From assembly GCA_038065115.1 (NCBI GenBank), contig JBBTRS010000004.1:1-50679 (forward strand): a stretch of DNA of 50,679 nucleotides, written 5' to 3'. This document shows, piece by piece, positions 14,384-23,325 of this stretch (the stretch's first letter is position 1; the number at the start of each line of letters is the position of its first letter). The DNA is from MFKM01 sp038065115. GTDB taxonomy: Bacteria; Patescibacteriota; Minisyncoccia; UBA6257; MFKM01. The notes under the pieces are model-generated. The model saw only the letters and a list, made by a program, of their open reading frames with translations. It was not told the origin of the DNA and made no database searches. The position numbers were made by a program, and so were the translations under genes.

Positions 14384-14896
14384 ATGTTCATTTCTTACAA
14401 AGACCAGCGGATCGGCATTTTCCTTGATGTCCAAAACCTCTATCATTCCGCTAAAAACCTTTATCGATCTCGGGTTAATTTCCAAGAACTGATAAAAACA
14501 CTGGCCGGCAACCGCAAACTTATCCGAGCAGTGGCTTATGTGGTTAAAAGCGAAACCGCTTTGGGCGAAAAATCGTTTTTTGAAGCCCTAACTCAAGTCG
14601 GTTTGGAATTAAGAATCAAAGACCTTCAAATTTACCCGGGCGGAGCGAAAAAAGCCGACTGGGACGTCGGTTTAGCCATTGACGCCGTCAGAATGGCTGA
14701 CTCCCTGGATGTGATCATCCTGGTAACCGGCGATGGAGATTTTGTGCCTTTGGTTGAATACCTTAAATGGGGCTTGGGGAAGCAAGTTGAGGTGGCCGCT
14801 TTCAGCAAAACAACCTCCGGCCTTCTTAAGGAAGCCGTTGATTATTTTACCGCGGTGGAAGAAATCCCAAAAATTTTATTAAAAAAACAACTCTAA
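14384..14896 (+). CDS. NYN-domain protein (LabA/DUF88 type), putative nuclease
   Basis: 170-aa PIN-like NYN domain. Conserved acidic residues lie in GIFLDVQNLYHSAKN (first strand), KKADWDVGLAIDAVRMA and VIILVTGDGDFVPLVEYLK, the arrangement for a metal-dependent RNase site. Family members include RNA-cleaving enzymes, and a place between rpsO and pnp suggests a role in RNA turnover, though the substrate is not known. Starts 13 nt after rpsO and ends 15 nt before pnp, so likely one operon. Confidence 0.88.
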   Translation: MFISYKDQRIGIFLDVQNLYHSAKNLYRSRVNFQELIKTLAGNRKLIRAVAYVVKSETALGEKSFFEALTQVGLELRIKDLQIYPGGAKKADWDVGLAIDAVRMADSLDVIILVTGDGDFVPLVEYLKWGLGKQVEVAAFSKTTSGLLKEAVDYFTAVEEIPKILLKKQL

Positions 14897-14911
14897 AATC
14901 AAAAATAAAAA

Positions 14912-16954
14912 ATGACAATAAAAGAATTTAAAAAACAGATTTTTCAAACCGAGTTTGACAATAAAAACCTTAGCTTGGAAATATCCGATCTCGGCTGTCA
15001 AGCTAATTCCGCCGTTTTGGGAAAATACGGCGAAACCGCGGTTTTGGTCACCGTGGTAATGGGCAAAAAAGACGAGCCTAAGAATTATCTGCCGTTAGTC
15101 GTTGACTATGAAGAAAAATTTTATGCCGCCGGAAAAATTATCGGCAGCCGTTTTGTCCGACGCGAAGGCCGACCTTCAGATGAAGCCATTATTTCCGGTC
15201 GTTTAGTTGACCGAACCATAAGACCGCTTTTTGACCAAAGAATCCGCCGACCAATTCAAGTAGTAGTAACGATTTTGGCTTATGACGAAGAAAACGACCC
15301 TGATTTTATCGCTCTTTTAACGGCTTCAACCGCCTTGGCAATTTCCGATGTCCCATGGAACGGTCCGGTGGCCGGAATAAGAATTGTCAAAGACCAACCT
15401 AAAGTTGAAGCTTTTTTTGCCGGCACCGAAGATAAAATTAATATGATTGAGCTTGGAGCCGAAGAAATTTCCGTGGATACCGCTGTTGAGTTTTTTGAAT
15501 CCAGCCAGAAAAAAATCAAGGAATTGATAGCTTTCCAGAAAGAAGTCGTCAAAACTTTGGGCCAAAAGAAAGCGGAGTTGGTTTTAGCGGAACCGCCCGT
15601 GGAACTTAAAAAGAAAGTCATTGATTTTCTTAGCGGTCGTTTGGAAAAAGCCGTTTATCAAGTATCCAAAGATTCAAGACAAAACGCCTTAGAAGATCTT
15701 AAAACCGAACTTTTTGATAATTTAAAAGAAGAAGTTGAAATCAAAACCTGGGGAGATGGAATCTTTGAAGAAGAAGTGGATAAAATCGTCCACCAGGGAA
15801 TTTTAGAAAAAGATAAAAGACCTGATAGCCGAAAACTAGACGAGGTGCGGCCTCTTTACGCGGAAACCGGTCTTTTCAAAAGAACCCACGGCTCCGCTCT
15901 TTTCGTCCGAGGCGAAACCCAGTCCCTTGCTATTACAACTTTGGCCGCGCCCGGAGCGGAACAATTAGTGGAAACAATGGAATTTTCCGGCAAAAAACGT
16001 TTCATGCTTCATTATAATTTCCCGCCGTTTTCCGTCGGCGAAACCGGTTCTTCCCGCAATCCCGGCCGAAGAGAAATCGGACACGGACTTTTGGCGGAAA
16101 AGGCTCTTCGTTATTTAATTCCGCCGGTTGAACAATTTCCATACACAATCAGAGTGGTTTCAGAAATTTTGTCCTCTAACGGCTCTTCTTCGATGGCTTC
16201 GGTTTGCGCCGGTTCGTTATCCCTGATGGATGCCGGCGTGCCTCTGAAAAAACCGGTTGTTGGCATCGCCATGGGCTTGGTAACAGGGAAAGATCAATAC
16301 AAGATATTAACTGATATTCAGGGGCCGGAGGATCATTACGGCGATATGGATTTGAAAGTAGCCGGCACTAGAGATGGCTTAACCGCCGTTCAAATGGACG
16401 TCAAAATTGACGGCATCAATCAAGAAATTTTTCAAAAAACTTTAGCGCAAGCTCAAAAAGCCCACAAAGACATTCTTGGGTTAGTAGAAAAAACCCTGAA
16501 AGGCCCTCGCGAAGAGCTTTCTGTTTATGCTCCGGCCGTCATCACTTTTGAAATTAAGCCCGAAAAAATCGGCGGAGTAATTGGCAGTGGCGGTCGGGTA
16601 ATTCAGGGCATTATTCAAATGAGTGGCGGACAAACCACCGTTGATGTTGAACAAGATGGAAAAGTTTATATCGCCGGCCCCGATAAAAAACAAGCGCAAC
16701 TGGTTTTAGACCAGATAAAAGCCATTGTTAAAGAATATGAAATTGGGGAAATAGTTGAAGGGGAGGTGATAAAAATCTTGGATTTTGGAGCCATTGTTGA
16801 TTTAGGCGGAGGCCGAGACGGAATGATTCATGTTTCCGAATTAAAAGAAGGGTATGTCAACAAAGTGGAAGACGTAGTCAGGCTCGGCGACAGAGTGAAA
16901 GCCAAAGTGATTCGCGCCGACCCCGATGGTAAAATTGGATTAACATTAAGATAA
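14912..16954 (+). CDS. pnp: Polyribonucleotide nucleotidyltransferase (PNPase)
   Basis: Phosphorolytic 3'-5' exoribonuclease, a trimer of two-RNase-PH-domain subunits. 680 aa: first PH domain with VTVVMGKKDEP and FVRREGRPSDEAIISGRLVDRTIRPLF, an alpha-helical middle, and a second PH domain with FVRGETQSLAITTLA, FSVGETGSSRNPGRREIGHG and the catalytic Asp region ITDIQGPEDHYGDMDLKVAG. A KH domain (GGVIGSGGRVIQGI) and S1 domain (GEVIKILDFGAIVDLGGGRDGMIHVSEL) complete it. All domains are present. It follows the NYN gene by 15 nt. Confidence 0.97.
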   Translation: MTIKEFKKQIFQTEFDNKNLSLEISDLGCQANSAVLGKYGETAVLVTVVMGKKDEPKNYLPLVVDYEEKFYAAGKIIGSRFVRREGRPSDEAIISGRLVDRTIRPLFDQRIRRPIQVVVTILAYDEENDPDFIALLTASTALAISDVPWNGPVAGIRIVKDQPKVEAFFAGTEDKINMIELGAEEISVDTAVEFFESSQKKIKELIAFQKEVVKTLGQKKAELVLAEPPVELKKKVIDFLSGRLEKAVYQVSKDSRQNALEDLKTELFDNLKEEVEIKTWGDGIFEEEVDKIVHQGILEKDKRPDSRKLDEVRPLYAETGLFKRTHGSALFVRGETQSLAITTLAAPGAEQLVETMEFSGKKRFMLHYNFPPFSVGETGSSRNPGRREIGHGLLAEKALRYLIPPVEQFPYTIRVVSEILSSNGSSSMASVCAGSLSLMDAGVPLKKPVVGIAMGLVTGKDQYKILTDIQGPEDHYGDMDLKVAGTRDGLTAVQMDVKIDGINQEIFQKTLAQAQKAHKDILGLVEKTLKGPREELSVYAPAVITFEIKPEKIGGVIGSGGRVIQGIIQMSGGQTTVDVEQDGKVYIAGPDKKQAQLVLDQIKAIVKEYEIGEIVEGEVIKILDFGAIVDLGGGRDGMIHVSELKEGYVNKVEDVVRLGDRVKAKVIRADPDGKIGLTLR

Positions 16955-17000
16955 CGGTCGAGATTAAAAATTATATTAAAACAAAAACTAATTTTAATAT

Positions 17001-18062
17001 ATGGAAAATCAACCCGAAGAAAAAAACGAGATACCGACTCCGCCTCCCGCTAAAGTAAGTGTCAGGACCATGCAGTCGGATATTAAATCAATCCAAGAAA
17101 GCGGCGGCCAAATGCCCCAACCCTACATAGCGGAAATAAACCCGCTGGCCAAAGAAATAAACGAATCTAAAGAAGTTTCTTTTCAGGCGCCTGCGCTGGG
17201 ATCAAATGTTTCCGGCTACTCCGGCCCTGAAGAGCCCATGTTCCAGACTAAACCCCCATCGTCTTTGCCTCCTGGAAAAAAAACAGAGTCAACCGAAAAA
17301 AACGCTAAAGTTCCCCAAAAAAAATCCAAAACTTTCATGAGGATTTTGGGAATCATCATCTTAGCGGCGATTTTAGGCTTTGGGGGATACTATTTAACTA
17401 CCAATATTATTAAAGGAAAAAAGGCGGCGCCGTCTCCAATCGTATCCGCGCTTCCGGAAGCAGAAATCATCATTCCCGCGCCGGAAAAAATCCCGACTCC
17501 AGTCGCGCATGTTTCTTTATTTAACGCGCCGGTTATCCAAGAAGAAGAAATTATTTCTGTTTTAACGTTGGAAAATATCAATAACGCCTTAATTGCCGTG
17601 GCCAATACCACTCCAGCCAATAACCTTAAAGAAGTGGTTCTGCGCGGCGAAAATCAAACCCTGATCAATTTCTCTGAATTCCTGCCTGTTCTTTTAACGG
17701 AATTAAAAAGCGAAGAAATCGCCGGATTTTTTGAAGATAATTTCACAGCGGTGGTTTTTTCAAATCTCAACGGACAATGGCCCGGCTATATCGCCAAATT
17801 AAAGTCAACCGCGACCATTGACCAAGGCCAAGCTTTTGCCAGACAAAACCTGGAATCTTCAGCCAATTTGAAAAACATTTTTCTGGAAGAACCGGGAGCG
17901 GCCACGGCCTTCAAAGACGGACTGGCCGGCAGTTTGGCAATAAATACCCGTTATGCGACTTTTTCCAAACCGGGAGCGGCTTTCAATTACGGCTGGATCA
18001 ATGATAATTTGGTAATAAGCGCTTCCTACGCCGGTCTTTTGGAAATTCTGAAAAATCTTTAA
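17001..18062 (+). CDS. Single-pass membrane protein of unknown function (353 aa)
   Basis: No recognised family. A Pro-rich, charged N-terminal region (residues 1-110, presumably cytoplasmic) is followed by one membrane helix (MRILGIIILAAILGFGGYYL, about 113-132). The extracellular part has a Pro-rich linker and then a domain of about 190 residues containing FFEDNFTAVVFSNLNGQWPGYIAKLKS and ending AGLLEILKNL. Similar PilN/usher-like unassigned proteins are common in Parcubacteria, but I cannot name this one. It lies 46 nt after pnp and 10 nt before the DksA-type gene, all on one strand. Confidence 0.75.
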   Translation: MENQPEEKNEIPTPPPAKVSVRTMQSDIKSIQESGGQMPQPYIAEINPLAKEINESKEVSFQAPALGSNVSGYSGPEEPMFQTKPPSSLPPGKKTESTEKNAKVPQKKSKTFMRILGIIILAAILGFGGYYLTTNIIKGKKAAPSPIVSALPEAEIIIPAPEKIPTPVAHVSLFNAPVIQEEEIISVLTLENINNALIAVANTTPANNLKEVVLRGENQTLINFSEFLPVLLTELKSEEIAGFFEDNFTAVVFSNLNGQWPGYIAKLKSTATIDQGQAFARQNLESSANLKNIFLEEPGAATAFKDGLAGSLAINTRYATFSKPGAAFNYGWINDNLVISASYAGLLEILKNL

Positions 18063-18072
18063 TAAAATTTCT

Positions 18073-18402
18073 ATGTTTTCCCTAAAAACAATAAAAAATA
18101 AACTGGAAAAAGAAAAAAAAGCGCTTGAGGTAGAAATCAATTCTTTAAACACGCCTCCGCAGTTCGGCGACGACATGGACGAAAGCGAAAAAACCGACGA
18201 AATTGAGGCTTTCGGCGCCAATCTGGGTCTTCAACAAGTTTTAAAAAACAGGCTGGAAAATATCAATTCGGCTTTGCGGAAAATGGAACAAGAAAAATAC
18301 GGTTTTTGCGAACAATGCGGAAAAAAAATGTCCCGAATTATTTTAAGAATCTTGCCTGATTCCCGACTTTGCCAAAAATGTAAAAAATTGTTAAAGAAAT
18401 GA
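18073..18402 (+). CDS. DksA/TraR-type zinc-finger protein
   Basis: 109-aa protein with an N-terminal coiled-coil hairpin (LKTIKNKLEKEKKALEVE onward) and a C-terminal four-Cys finger: CEQCG, then CQKCKK. DksA-type proteins enter the RNA polymerase secondary channel and tune initiation. The acidic tip is DDMDESEKTDEIEAFGANL rather than the exact DxxDxA of E. coli DksA, so activity at rRNA promoters is not assured; YteA/YocK-like function is an alternative. Its stop overlaps the comM start (ATGA). Confidence 0.85.
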   Translation: MFSLKTIKNKLEKEKKALEVEINSLNTPPQFGDDMDESEKTDEIEAFGANLGLQQVLKNRLENINSALRKMEQEKYGFCEQCGKKMSRIILRILPDSRLCQKCKKLLKK

Positions 18403-19961
18403 AGGGTCCGGCTAGAATATTTTCAGCTGAACTTGACGGTATTAACGCGGAGCTAATTGAAGTAGAGACCGACATTAATGTCGGTCTCCATGCTTTCAAT
18501 ATCGTCGGTCTGGCGGATAAATCCGTGTCCGAAGCCAAAGAGCGGGTTAATTCGGCTTTGAAAAACAGCGGCATTAAACCGCCGACCAAAGAAAACCGAC
18601 GCATTACCGTCAACCTGGCGCCGGCGGACATCAAAAAAATCGGTTCCCAGTTTGACCTAGCTATCGCTTTGGCCTATCTGCTGGCCAGCGACCAAATCAA
18701 GGAATTTGAAACCCGGGATAAAATCTTTGTCGGCGAACTTTCTCTTGACGGCAGTCTCCGAAGCGTCAACGGCGGACTGAATATCGCCCAACTCGCGAAA
18801 AAATTAGGCTTTAAATATCTTTTCGTGCCCGAAGCCAACGCCGAAGAAGCGGCAATAATCAATGGAATTTCAGTTATTCCCGTATCAAATCTTAAAGCCT
18901 TAATCGCTCATCTGGAAAATCAAACAGTTATTCCAACCCAACCAACAACCGTTTTTGCCCCCGATAACCAATTTTCATTGGTAAATTTTGATGACATCAA
19001 AGGCCAGGAAAACGCCAAACGGGCTTTGGCTTTGGCGGCGGCTGGCGGTCATAATATTCTGATGATCGGGCCTCCCGGCACCGGAAAAACTATGATGGCC
19101 CAGGCCTTAATCTCTCTTTTGCCGTCTTTAGTTCTTGCCGAAGCCACCGAAATTAATCAAGTTTACAGCGCCGCGGGTTTGCTGAAGAAAAATTTTTTTA
19201 TCAACTATCGTCCGTTTCGTTCGCCGCACCACAGTTCTTCTTTGATCGCTTTAATCGGCGGCGGCTCTTATCCCAAACCCGGAGAAATCAGTTTAGCTCA
19301 CCGGGGCATTCTTTTTTTGGATGAATTTCCGGAATTTCACCGCGACCTCCTGGAAGCTCTGCGTCAGCCACTGGAAAACGGCATTATCAATATCAGCCGG
19401 GCCAAAAAAAATCTTACTTTTCCGGCCAATTTCACTTTAGTCGCCGCGATGAATCCTTGCCCCTGTGGTTATTTCGGCGACCCGCAAAAAGAATGCCGTT
19501 GCGGCGCTTACGAAGTTTTCCGCTACCAAAAGAAGATTTCCGGTCCTTTGCTTGACCGCATTGACATCCAAATTGAAGTGCCGCGGGTAGAAATCAGCGA
19601 ATTAAGAAACAAGAAAGCCGCGCCTAACCAGCAAACGAGTGTTGCCAACAGCGCCAATCAAACACTAAAATCAAAAATCGCTTCGGCCAGAGAAATTCAA
19701 GCCCGACGCTTCGCCGATTTTAAACCCAAAATCCACACCAACAGCGAAATGACCTCCAAGCAAGTGGAGGCCGTGATTGATTTTGACAATTCGGCGGAAG
19801 ATTTTTTAAAAAATGTTTTGGAGAAAACTTTTCTTTCCGGTCGCAGTTATTACCGTATTTTAAAAATCGCTCAAACAATCGCCGACTTTGAAACCTCAAA
19901 AAAAATAACCTCCGATCATTTAGCGGAGGCCTATCAATACCGAACAAGGGAAAGTAATTAG
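18399..19961 (+). CDS. comM: ComM-like AAA+ ATPase (Mg-chelatase subunit ChlI family)
   Basis: 520 aa. An N-terminal Lon-protease-like S5-fold domain (residues about 1-165, with FNIVGLADKSVSEAKERVNSAL) precedes an AAA+ core with Walker A GPPGTGKTMMAQ (about 224-235), Walker B ILFLDEFPEFH, the Cys-rich loop CPCGYFGDPQKECRC and a C-terminal magnesium-chelatase domain. ComM helicases extend branch migration during natural transformation in Proteobacteria. In this window it keeps company with T4SS-like and PilB genes, consistent with DNA uptake. Overlaps the DksA-type gene by 4 nt, suggesting translational coupling. Confidence 0.92.
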   Translation: MKGPARIFSAELDGINAELIEVETDINVGLHAFNIVGLADKSVSEAKERVNSALKNSGIKPPTKENRRITVNLAPADIKKIGSQFDLAIALAYLLASDQIKEFETRDKIFVGELSLDGSLRSVNGGLNIAQLAKKLGFKYLFVPEANAEEAAIINGISVIPVSNLKALIAHLENQTVIPTQPTTVFAPDNQFSLVNFDDIKGQENAKRALALAAAGGHNILMIGPPGTGKTMMAQALISLLPSLVLAEATEINQVYSAAGLLKKNFFINYRPFRSPHHSSSLIALIGGGSYPKPGEISLAHRGILFLDEFPEFHRDLLEALRQPLENGIINISRAKKNLTFPANFTLVAAMNPCPCGYFGDPQKECRCGAYEVFRYQKKISGPLLDRIDIQIEVPRVEISELRNKKAAPNQQTSVANSANQTLKSKIASAREIQARRFADFKPKIHTNSEMTSKQVEAVIDFDNSAEDFLKNVLEKTFLSGRSYYRILKIAQTIADFETSKKITSDHLAEAYQYRTRESN

Positions 19962-19964
19962 TAA

Positions 19965-20978
19965 TTAGAATTTAGCGAAAGGATTTTTGGCGCCGCGAAC
20001 TTCAAAATGTAAATGGCAACCGGTTGGGCCGTGAGTGTTGCCAGTATTGCCCATCAAGCCAATCTTAGCGCCTTGCGAAACATACTTGCCTTCATCCACC
20101 AAGATTTTGTTTAAATGAGCGTAAGCGGTATAAGTTTTATTGGGATGTTCTATTTTAATATAGCCTCCATAGCCATTATTCCAGCCAATATTGCCTGCTT
20201 CTATAACTAAACCTTCGGCCGCGGCGTAAACCGATGTCCCGCACTGATTAGCGACGTCAATAGCGTTATAATCGTGAAGCCGGCCCCAATTCCAACCGGT
20301 TGTGGGAATAGCAAAATAATTACCTAAGTCCAAGAAGTCGTCGGGCCAACGACTGACATAATTTGTTTTTCGCAAAGGTCGGCCGTGGGGGATAATCAGT
20401 CGATTGCCTTGATTCTGAAGAAGTTCTTGAAAACTGGTATTGAATTTTTTAATTTCCTCGGAACTGACTCCATATAAACCAGCAATAGAATCCAAGGTAT
20501 CGCCCTCTTTAATTTCATGCAACACCCCTTCAACCGGCAAAATAACTATTTCCTGGCCCGGTTTAATAAAAGACGATCGCAGGCCGGGATTTGTCCAGAA
20601 AATGGCATCGGTGGAAATATCAAATTTAACCGCAACTTTAGAAATGGTGTCTCCCGGTTGAATTTGGTAAATCATTAACCCCTCACGAGTCGGTAAAACA
20701 GTATTTAAAGGATTAGCCGGGTCAGAAATAACCGAACTGTCCAGTAAAACAAATCCGGCAAATCCGGCAAAAACAGAGTTGCTGTCGGTGGCTAAATTAT
20801 TAAAAGAACCGGCCAGGACAGATTCGGATTGACTTTCCGGACCGCCGATAATACCGCCGGAAATCAAAGCCGGTTTCTGATCGGCTTTTACCAAGCGAAT
20901 AGCAAAATTAACCGTTAAAATGCTCAAAAAAACCAAAAGAACCGACCAAGAGACGGTTTGCTTCAAAAATCTGCCCAA
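19965..20978 (-). CDS. LysM-M23 cell-wall peptidase, membrane-anchored
   Basis: Putative peptidoglycan endopeptidase. An N-terminal signal-anchor (SWSVLLVFLSILTVNFAIRLV) precedes two LysM domains (IYQIQPGDTISKVAVKFDI and VLHEIKEGDTLDSIAGLYGV) and a C-terminal M23 domain ending with GCHLHFEVRG. The HxH zinc motif is intact, but the usual HxxxD is read as LHDYNAID, with His six residues before Asp, so activity is uncertain. The frame is open to an ATG at 21035, but a minus-strand TATAAT at 21016-21021 would start transcription inside that extension; I therefore favour the TTG at 20976-20978. It is divergent from murD with overlapping control regions. Confidence 0.85.
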   Translation of the reverse strand: MGRFLKQTVSWSVLLVFLSILTVNFAIRLVKADQKPALISGGIIGGPESQSESVLAGSFNNLATDSNSVFAGFAGFVLLDSSVISDPANPLNTVLPTREGLMIYQIQPGDTISKVAVKFDISTDAIFWTNPGLRSSFIKPGQEIVILPVEGVLHEIKEGDTLDSIAGLYGVSSEEIKKFNTSFQELLQNQGNRLIIPHGRPLRKTNYVSRWPDDFLDLGNYFAIPTTGWNWGRLHDYNAIDVANQCGTSVYAAAEGLVIEAGNIGWNNGYGGYIKIEHPNKTYTAYAHLNKILVDEGKYVSQGAKIGLMGNTGNTHGPTGCHLHFEVRGAKNPFAKF

Positions 20979-20993
20979 AGAGGTTAAAATCTT

Positions 20994-22346
20994 ATGATGA
21001 GTAACGATAGAAAGTATTATAGCAAAGCCCGGCAAGAAAACAAGACCGCCTCCTCGTTACCTGCCCATCTAGCAGGCAAGCCTCAAAGAGTCCTTGTTTT
21101 CGGACTAGGTTTGAATGGCGGAGGAGTAGGCAGCGCCAGGTTTTTTAGCCGTCAAGGAGCCAAGGTAACGGTAACCGACTTAAAAAGCAAAAAAGCGCTA
21201 TCTGCTTCTTTGGCTAAACTCTCTTCATTTCCCGACATTAAATATGTCCTCGGCAAGCATCGCTTGGCTGATTTTTTAGCCAGCGACTTAATTGTCAAAA
21301 ATCCGGCTATTCCCTGGAATAACCATTTTTTGAAAAAAGCTCAAAGCCAAGGCATACCGGTTGTCACCGACACGATTATCTTTTTTAATCAAGCGCCGGC
21401 TTTAATCGTTGGCATTACCGGAACCAAAGGCAAATCAACAACCGCAACCCTATTGGCAAAACTTTTGAAAAAAAAATACCCGCGGGTTTGGCTGGCAGGC
21501 AATATCGGAGAATCTTTTTTAGACAAACTCCCCAAGGTCAAACCTCAAGATGTTGTCGTGGCCGAGCTTTCCAGTTTTCAATTAGAGGATCTGGCTTTGA
21601 TAAAAAAGAGCCCGCAGATTGCCATTATCACCAATATTTTTCCAGACCATCTCAACCGCTATGCTTCTTTCCGCGAATACGCCCAAGCCAAAACCAATAT
21701 TTTTTTACACCAAAAACCGACCGACTATTTAATTATCAACGACAATGATAAATTTTTAGTTAAATTAACAAAAAAAACCAAGGCTAAAAAACATCTTCTT
21801 AAAACAACAAATTTGTCGCCTTTGGAAATTAATATCGCTTTGGCCACCGAAGCGGCAAGAATTTTAGAAGCGCCCCAAAAAGAGATTGCGAGAGTTTTAA
21901 AAAATTTTCGCGGTTTGGCTGGCCGTCAGGAAATAATCCGAAAATTTCAAAATAGGATTTTTATCAACGACACCACCGCCACCAACCCGACCGCAGTTTT
22001 AGTCGCTCTTCAATTTGTAACCCGAAAATACCGGCAACCGATTATTTTAATTGCCGGGGGCCAAGACAAAAATCTTAACTATGAAAAAATGGCTCAAGAA
22101 ATAAACAAAAAAGTGAAAAGACTGGTTCTTCTGCCCGGCAGCGCGACCGAGAAACTAAAAAAACATCTCAAAAAAGAATTTTCGGAAGCCGAGAATATGG
22201 AAGAAGCGGTTAAAAAAGCCTACGATCTTTCGCAAACGGGGGACTTGGTATTGCTTTCTCCGGGAGCGGCCAGCTTCAATCTTTTTGAGAACGAATTTGA
22301 CCGAGGCGCCCAATTCAATCAATATGTTAAAAAATTGCGTAAATAA
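20994..22346 (+). CDS. murD: UDP-N-acetylmuramoylalanine--D-glutamate ligase
   Basis: Cytoplasmic Mur ligase adding D-Glu to UDP-MurNAc-L-Ala. 450 aa with the N-terminal UDP-binding domain (VLVFGLGLNGGGVGSARFF), ATP loop GITGTKGKSTTATLL (about 139-153), central NIFPDHLNRY and C-terminal domain with FINDTTATNPTAV, IAGGQDKN and LLSPGAASFN. The ATG pair at 20994 follows AGAGG by about 10 nt. The N-terminal stretch to residue 32 is unusually long and includes a CCTGCCCATCTAGCAGG palindrome-like element, perhaps an insertion. rsmA follows after a stop/start junction with no gap. Confidence 0.93.
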   Translation: MMSNDRKYYSKARQENKTASSLPAHLAGKPQRVLVFGLGLNGGGVGSARFFSRQGAKVTVTDLKSKKALSASLAKLSSFPDIKYVLGKHRLADFLASDLIVKNPAIPWNNHFLKKAQSQGIPVVTDTIIFFNQAPALIVGITGTKGKSTTATLLAKLLKKKYPRVWLAGNIGESFLDKLPKVKPQDVVVAELSSFQLEDLALIKKSPQIAIITNIFPDHLNRYASFREYAQAKTNIFLHQKPTDYLIINDNDKFLVKLTKKTKAKKHLLKTTNLSPLEINIALATEAARILEAPQKEIARVLKNFRGLAGRQEIIRKFQNRIFINDTTATNPTAVLVALQFVTRKYRQPIILIAGGQDKNLNYEKMAQEINKKVKRLVLLPGSATEKLKKHLKKEFSEAENMEEAVKKAYDLSQTGDLVLLSPGAASFNLFENEFDRGAQFNQYVKKLRK

Positions 22347-23231
22347 ATGAAAAGACTGGGACAACATTTTTTAACCAACAAAATCAAGCTTCAAGAAATT
22401 ATTGAGACGCTGGATTTAAAGCCGGGGGATACCGTTATTGAAATCGGCCCGGGACACGGGGAACTTACTCGACCAATGGCCGAGAAATTAAAAACCAAGA
22501 ATTCCGCGCCTGCCGGCAGACCGGAAAAATCAAAAATAATCACAATAGAAAAAGATGGTGATTTAGTTAAATTGCTGAAAGCAGAATTTACCGAAAATGA
22601 AAATATTGAAATTATTCAAGGCGATGCTTTAAAAATCTTGCCTGATTTATGTTCCAAGTTTCATGATTTAAGTTTCAAGATTGTCGGCAACATTCCTTTT
22701 TACATAACAGGCTATCTTCTGCGGATATTGGGAGAATTAGAAAAAAAACCCTCGCTTATCGTCTTGACCGTTCAAAAAGAAGTGGCGGAAAGAGTTTGCG
22801 CCGAACCGCCAAGAATGAATTTATTAGCCGCTAGCGTTCAATTTTGGGCCGAACCGAAAATTATTGATTATATTCCTAAAACCGATTTTCAACCCCAACC
22901 AAAAGTAGATTCGGCGATAATAAAATTAGTAATTAGCAATCAGCCACTAGCCACTAGCGAAAACTACTATAAATTAATTAAAATTATTTTTAAGCAACCA
23001 AGAAAGACCATTCTTAATAATTTAGCGTCAGGCGTCAAGTATCAAGCGTCAAGCATTAAAAACCAAAAAATCCCGATTTCATCGAGGATTATCGACAAAG
23101 TCGGAACAAAAGAAGAAATTATTAAAATCCTAGAAACGCTAAAAATCAGTCCAACTGATCGGCCGCAAAATTTAACAATTGAGCAAATAAAAAACTTATC
23201 AGTCCAGTTAAGCTCTATTGTAATTTTTTAA
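22347..23231 (+). CDS. rsmA: 16S rRNA dimethyladenosine transferase (RsmA/KsgA family)
   Basis: SAM-dependent N6,N6-dimethylation of two adenines in the 3' hairpin of 16S rRNA. 294 aa with GQHFLTNKIKLQEII, SAM loop VIEIGPGHGELTRPM, and catalytic IVGNIPFYITGYLLR in place of the usual NLPYxI. Distinguishing RsmA from Erm is by context and general similarity; the FQPQPKVDSAIIKL motif supports RsmA. Residues about 53-64 (SAPAGRPEKSK) interrupt the Rossmann fold and correspond to a repeat also found in the gene at 29068. The C-terminal end may have been altered too: it has an AT-rich repeat-like passage (ASGVKYQASSIKNQ). Confidence 0.9.
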   Translation: MKRLGQHFLTNKIKLQEIIETLDLKPGDTVIEIGPGHGELTRPMAEKLKTKNSAPAGRPEKSKIITIEKDGDLVKLLKAEFTENENIEIIQGDALKILPDLCSKFHDLSFKIVGNIPFYITGYLLRILGELEKKPSLIVLTVQKEVAERVCAEPPRMNLLAASVQFWAEPKIIDYIPKTDFQPQPKVDSAIIKLVISNQPLATSENYYKLIKIIFKQPRKTILNNLASGVKYQASSIKNQKIPISSRIIDKVGTKEEIIKILETLKISPTDRPQNLTIEQIKNLSVQLSSIVIF

Positions 23232-23241
23232 TATAAAAATT

Positions 23242-23274
23242 ACAGGCAGTTTGTCGGCTTTGCTAGCGTGCCTG
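23242..23274. repeat. Short inverted repeat after rsmA
   Basis: ACAGGCA at 23242-23248 and TGCCTGT at 23268-23274 flank a 19-nt spacer in the convergent gap between rsmA and the peptidoglycan-binding protein gene. There is no long T-run; it is a weak terminator candidate. Nothing else is evident in 23232-23325. Confidence 0.3.
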
Positions 23275-23325
23275 TCCACTGAAGTTTTAACGAAAACAGA
23301 AAATCCGGTGGCGATGGCGAAAAAG

